Positions 23,415-24,142 of a stretch of 24,142 nucleotides of DNA are shown piece after piece. This DNA comes from a virus: positions 1-24,142 of the IMG/VR virus record IMGVR_UViG_3300013129_000033, one strand, 5' to 3'. Every line of letters begins with the position of its first letter. Within the stretch, counting starts at the first letter, position 1. The notes beneath the pieces are model-generated. The model had not been told where the DNA came from. It saw only the letters and a program-made list of their open reading frames with translations, and ran no database searches. The position numbers and the translations under genes were made by a program.

Positions 23415-24142
23415 ATGAAAGATCTATCAGAAGATGTAGTTCACTCATTTCCTGGATTTGAAAAACTCCTTGAACCATTCAAAATTACGGGTGATGCAAA
23501 AGTTAAGAAAGACTTGGTTACCCCAAAAGATGCTCCACATTATTCAGCCAACTCAAAGGCCTCAGATGTTGATAGCAAAGAGCCAGTAATGGCTAAGGCC
23601 TATGAACCTTCAAAGGGTACTAAGGGCAAACAGAAAAAGAATAAAAAGGCTAGAAAAAAGCTAAAGGAGAGCATAAATAATTTCAGAAGCAACACTATGA
23701 AATCTCAAAAAAACAAATTTGATGAATTGTTCGAAAATGTCATGGGCGAAGAAGATCTAGATATGACTCTAGGTACTGATGGTGCCGGTGATATGGAAAT
23801 GGACGCCGATCTCGAAGGTGGCGGTCTTGGTGGCGGTCTTGGATCCGGTGACACAGCTCACGGAGATTTGGCCGAGAAGATCGAAAATATTATCTCAGCT
23901 CTCAATGACTTGAAGGCATCTCTAGGCTCTGAAGGAGCTGATGATATGGACGATAGTATAGAAGGAGATGAAGATGAAGGTGAAGAAGATCTCGAAGATG
24001 CTGACGAGGGTTCAATGTATGAAGGTGGCAATGATATGCCAGAAGAAGCCATTGTTAGCGAGCCAGAGCCAAAGCCACATAACCCACAACCAGCTATTAA
24101 CACCTTGACCGGCAAGGGTAACAAGCCAACTGCAAGTGGATA
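23415..24142 (+). CDS. Prohead core/scaffold-like acidic protein, partial
   Basis: The frame is open for 242 codons to the end of the window, so the C-terminus is missing. It begins MKDLSEDVVHSFPGFEKLLE. Residues about 70-86 are a very basic patch (KGTKGKQKKNKKARKKLKES), followed by MKSQKNKFDELFENVM. The rest (from about 110) is strongly acidic and Gly/Asp/Glu-rich, with a short helical insert, GDLAEKIENIISALNDLKAS. A small charged protein with a basic patch and acidic body next to the terminase in a T4-like phage suggests a prohead core or scaffold component. It may be shown by capsid genes to the right. No homologue is recognised by motif. It has its own late box and no clear Shine-Dalgarno. 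Confidence 0.68.
   Translation, partial: MKDLSEDVVHSFPGFEKLLEPFKITGDAKVKKDLVTPKDAPHYSANSKASDVDSKEPVMAKAYEPSKGTKGKQKKNKKARKKLKESINNFRSNTMKSQKNKFDELFENVMGEEDLDMTLGTDGAGDMEMDADLEGGGLGGGLGSGDTAHGDLAEKIENIISALNDLKASLGSEGADDMDDSIEGDEDEGEEDLEDADEGSMYEGGNDMPEEAIVSEPEPKPHNPQPAINTLTGKGNKPTASG

Noticed and set aside
23858-24124. Serine/proline-rich minus-strand frame opposite the acidic protein
   Set aside because: It is the antisense reading of Asp/Glu/Gly codons in the scaffold-like gene, with no ribosome site or promoter.

Overview
The window is the tail and baseplate module of a T4-superfamily myovirus (contractile-tailed phage). It is AT-rich and gap-free. The recognisable T4-type set is: large terminase (gp17), sheath (gp18), tail tube (gp19), tape measure at the gp29 position, baseplate gp53, gp25 and gp6, a gp27-like hub candidate, and a gp44-type clamp loader. 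Products diverge from enterobacterial T4 and several have unusual lengths (sheath 831 aa, tape measure 1182 aa), so this is probably an environmental, marine-type or cyanophage-like lineage. The host cannot be named. Genes inside operons carry ordinary Shine-Dalgarno sites such as AGGAGGA, so the host reads SD signals.

Layout from right to left, which is the direction of most transcription. A plus-strand scaffold-like gene runs off the right end. Divergent from it on the minus strand come gp17, a small basic protein with an internal-protein-like N-terminus, a tube-fold protein, gp18 and gp19, then an intrinsic terminator. Next come a second tube-like protein, two proteins in the usual place of tail assembly chaperones, the tape measure, a tube-cap (gp48/gp54-type) candidate, gp53, the hub candidate and an unknown 379-aa protein. 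A plus-strand gene resembling the small terminase gp16 converges on this operon. A short minus-strand nucleotide/replication island follows (dUTPase, a 70-aa ORF, clamp loader), then a plus-strand unknown gene, then gp25, gp6 and a large baseplate-type protein that leaves the window at the left end.

Regulation can be read from the sequence. Ten T4-late-type octamers (TATAAATA or close variants) stand immediately before late genes, in six cases exactly 5 nt before the ATG. With T4 promoter geometry, transcription would begin at or within a few bases of the start codon, so late mRNAs would be leaderless or nearly so. The dUTPase operon instead has a sigma70-type promoter with an extended -10, again ending 6 nt before its ATG. 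Operon-internal genes use SD sites or overlapping stop/start codons.

No stretch over 300 bases lacks a gene; the largest intergenic gap is about 80 bases and holds the terminator and a promoter. I saw no tRNA, CRISPR, insertion sequence or large repeat. The main novelty candidates are the leaderless promoter architecture, the back-to-back promoters, the displaced gp16-like gene and the multiplication of tube-fold proteins.
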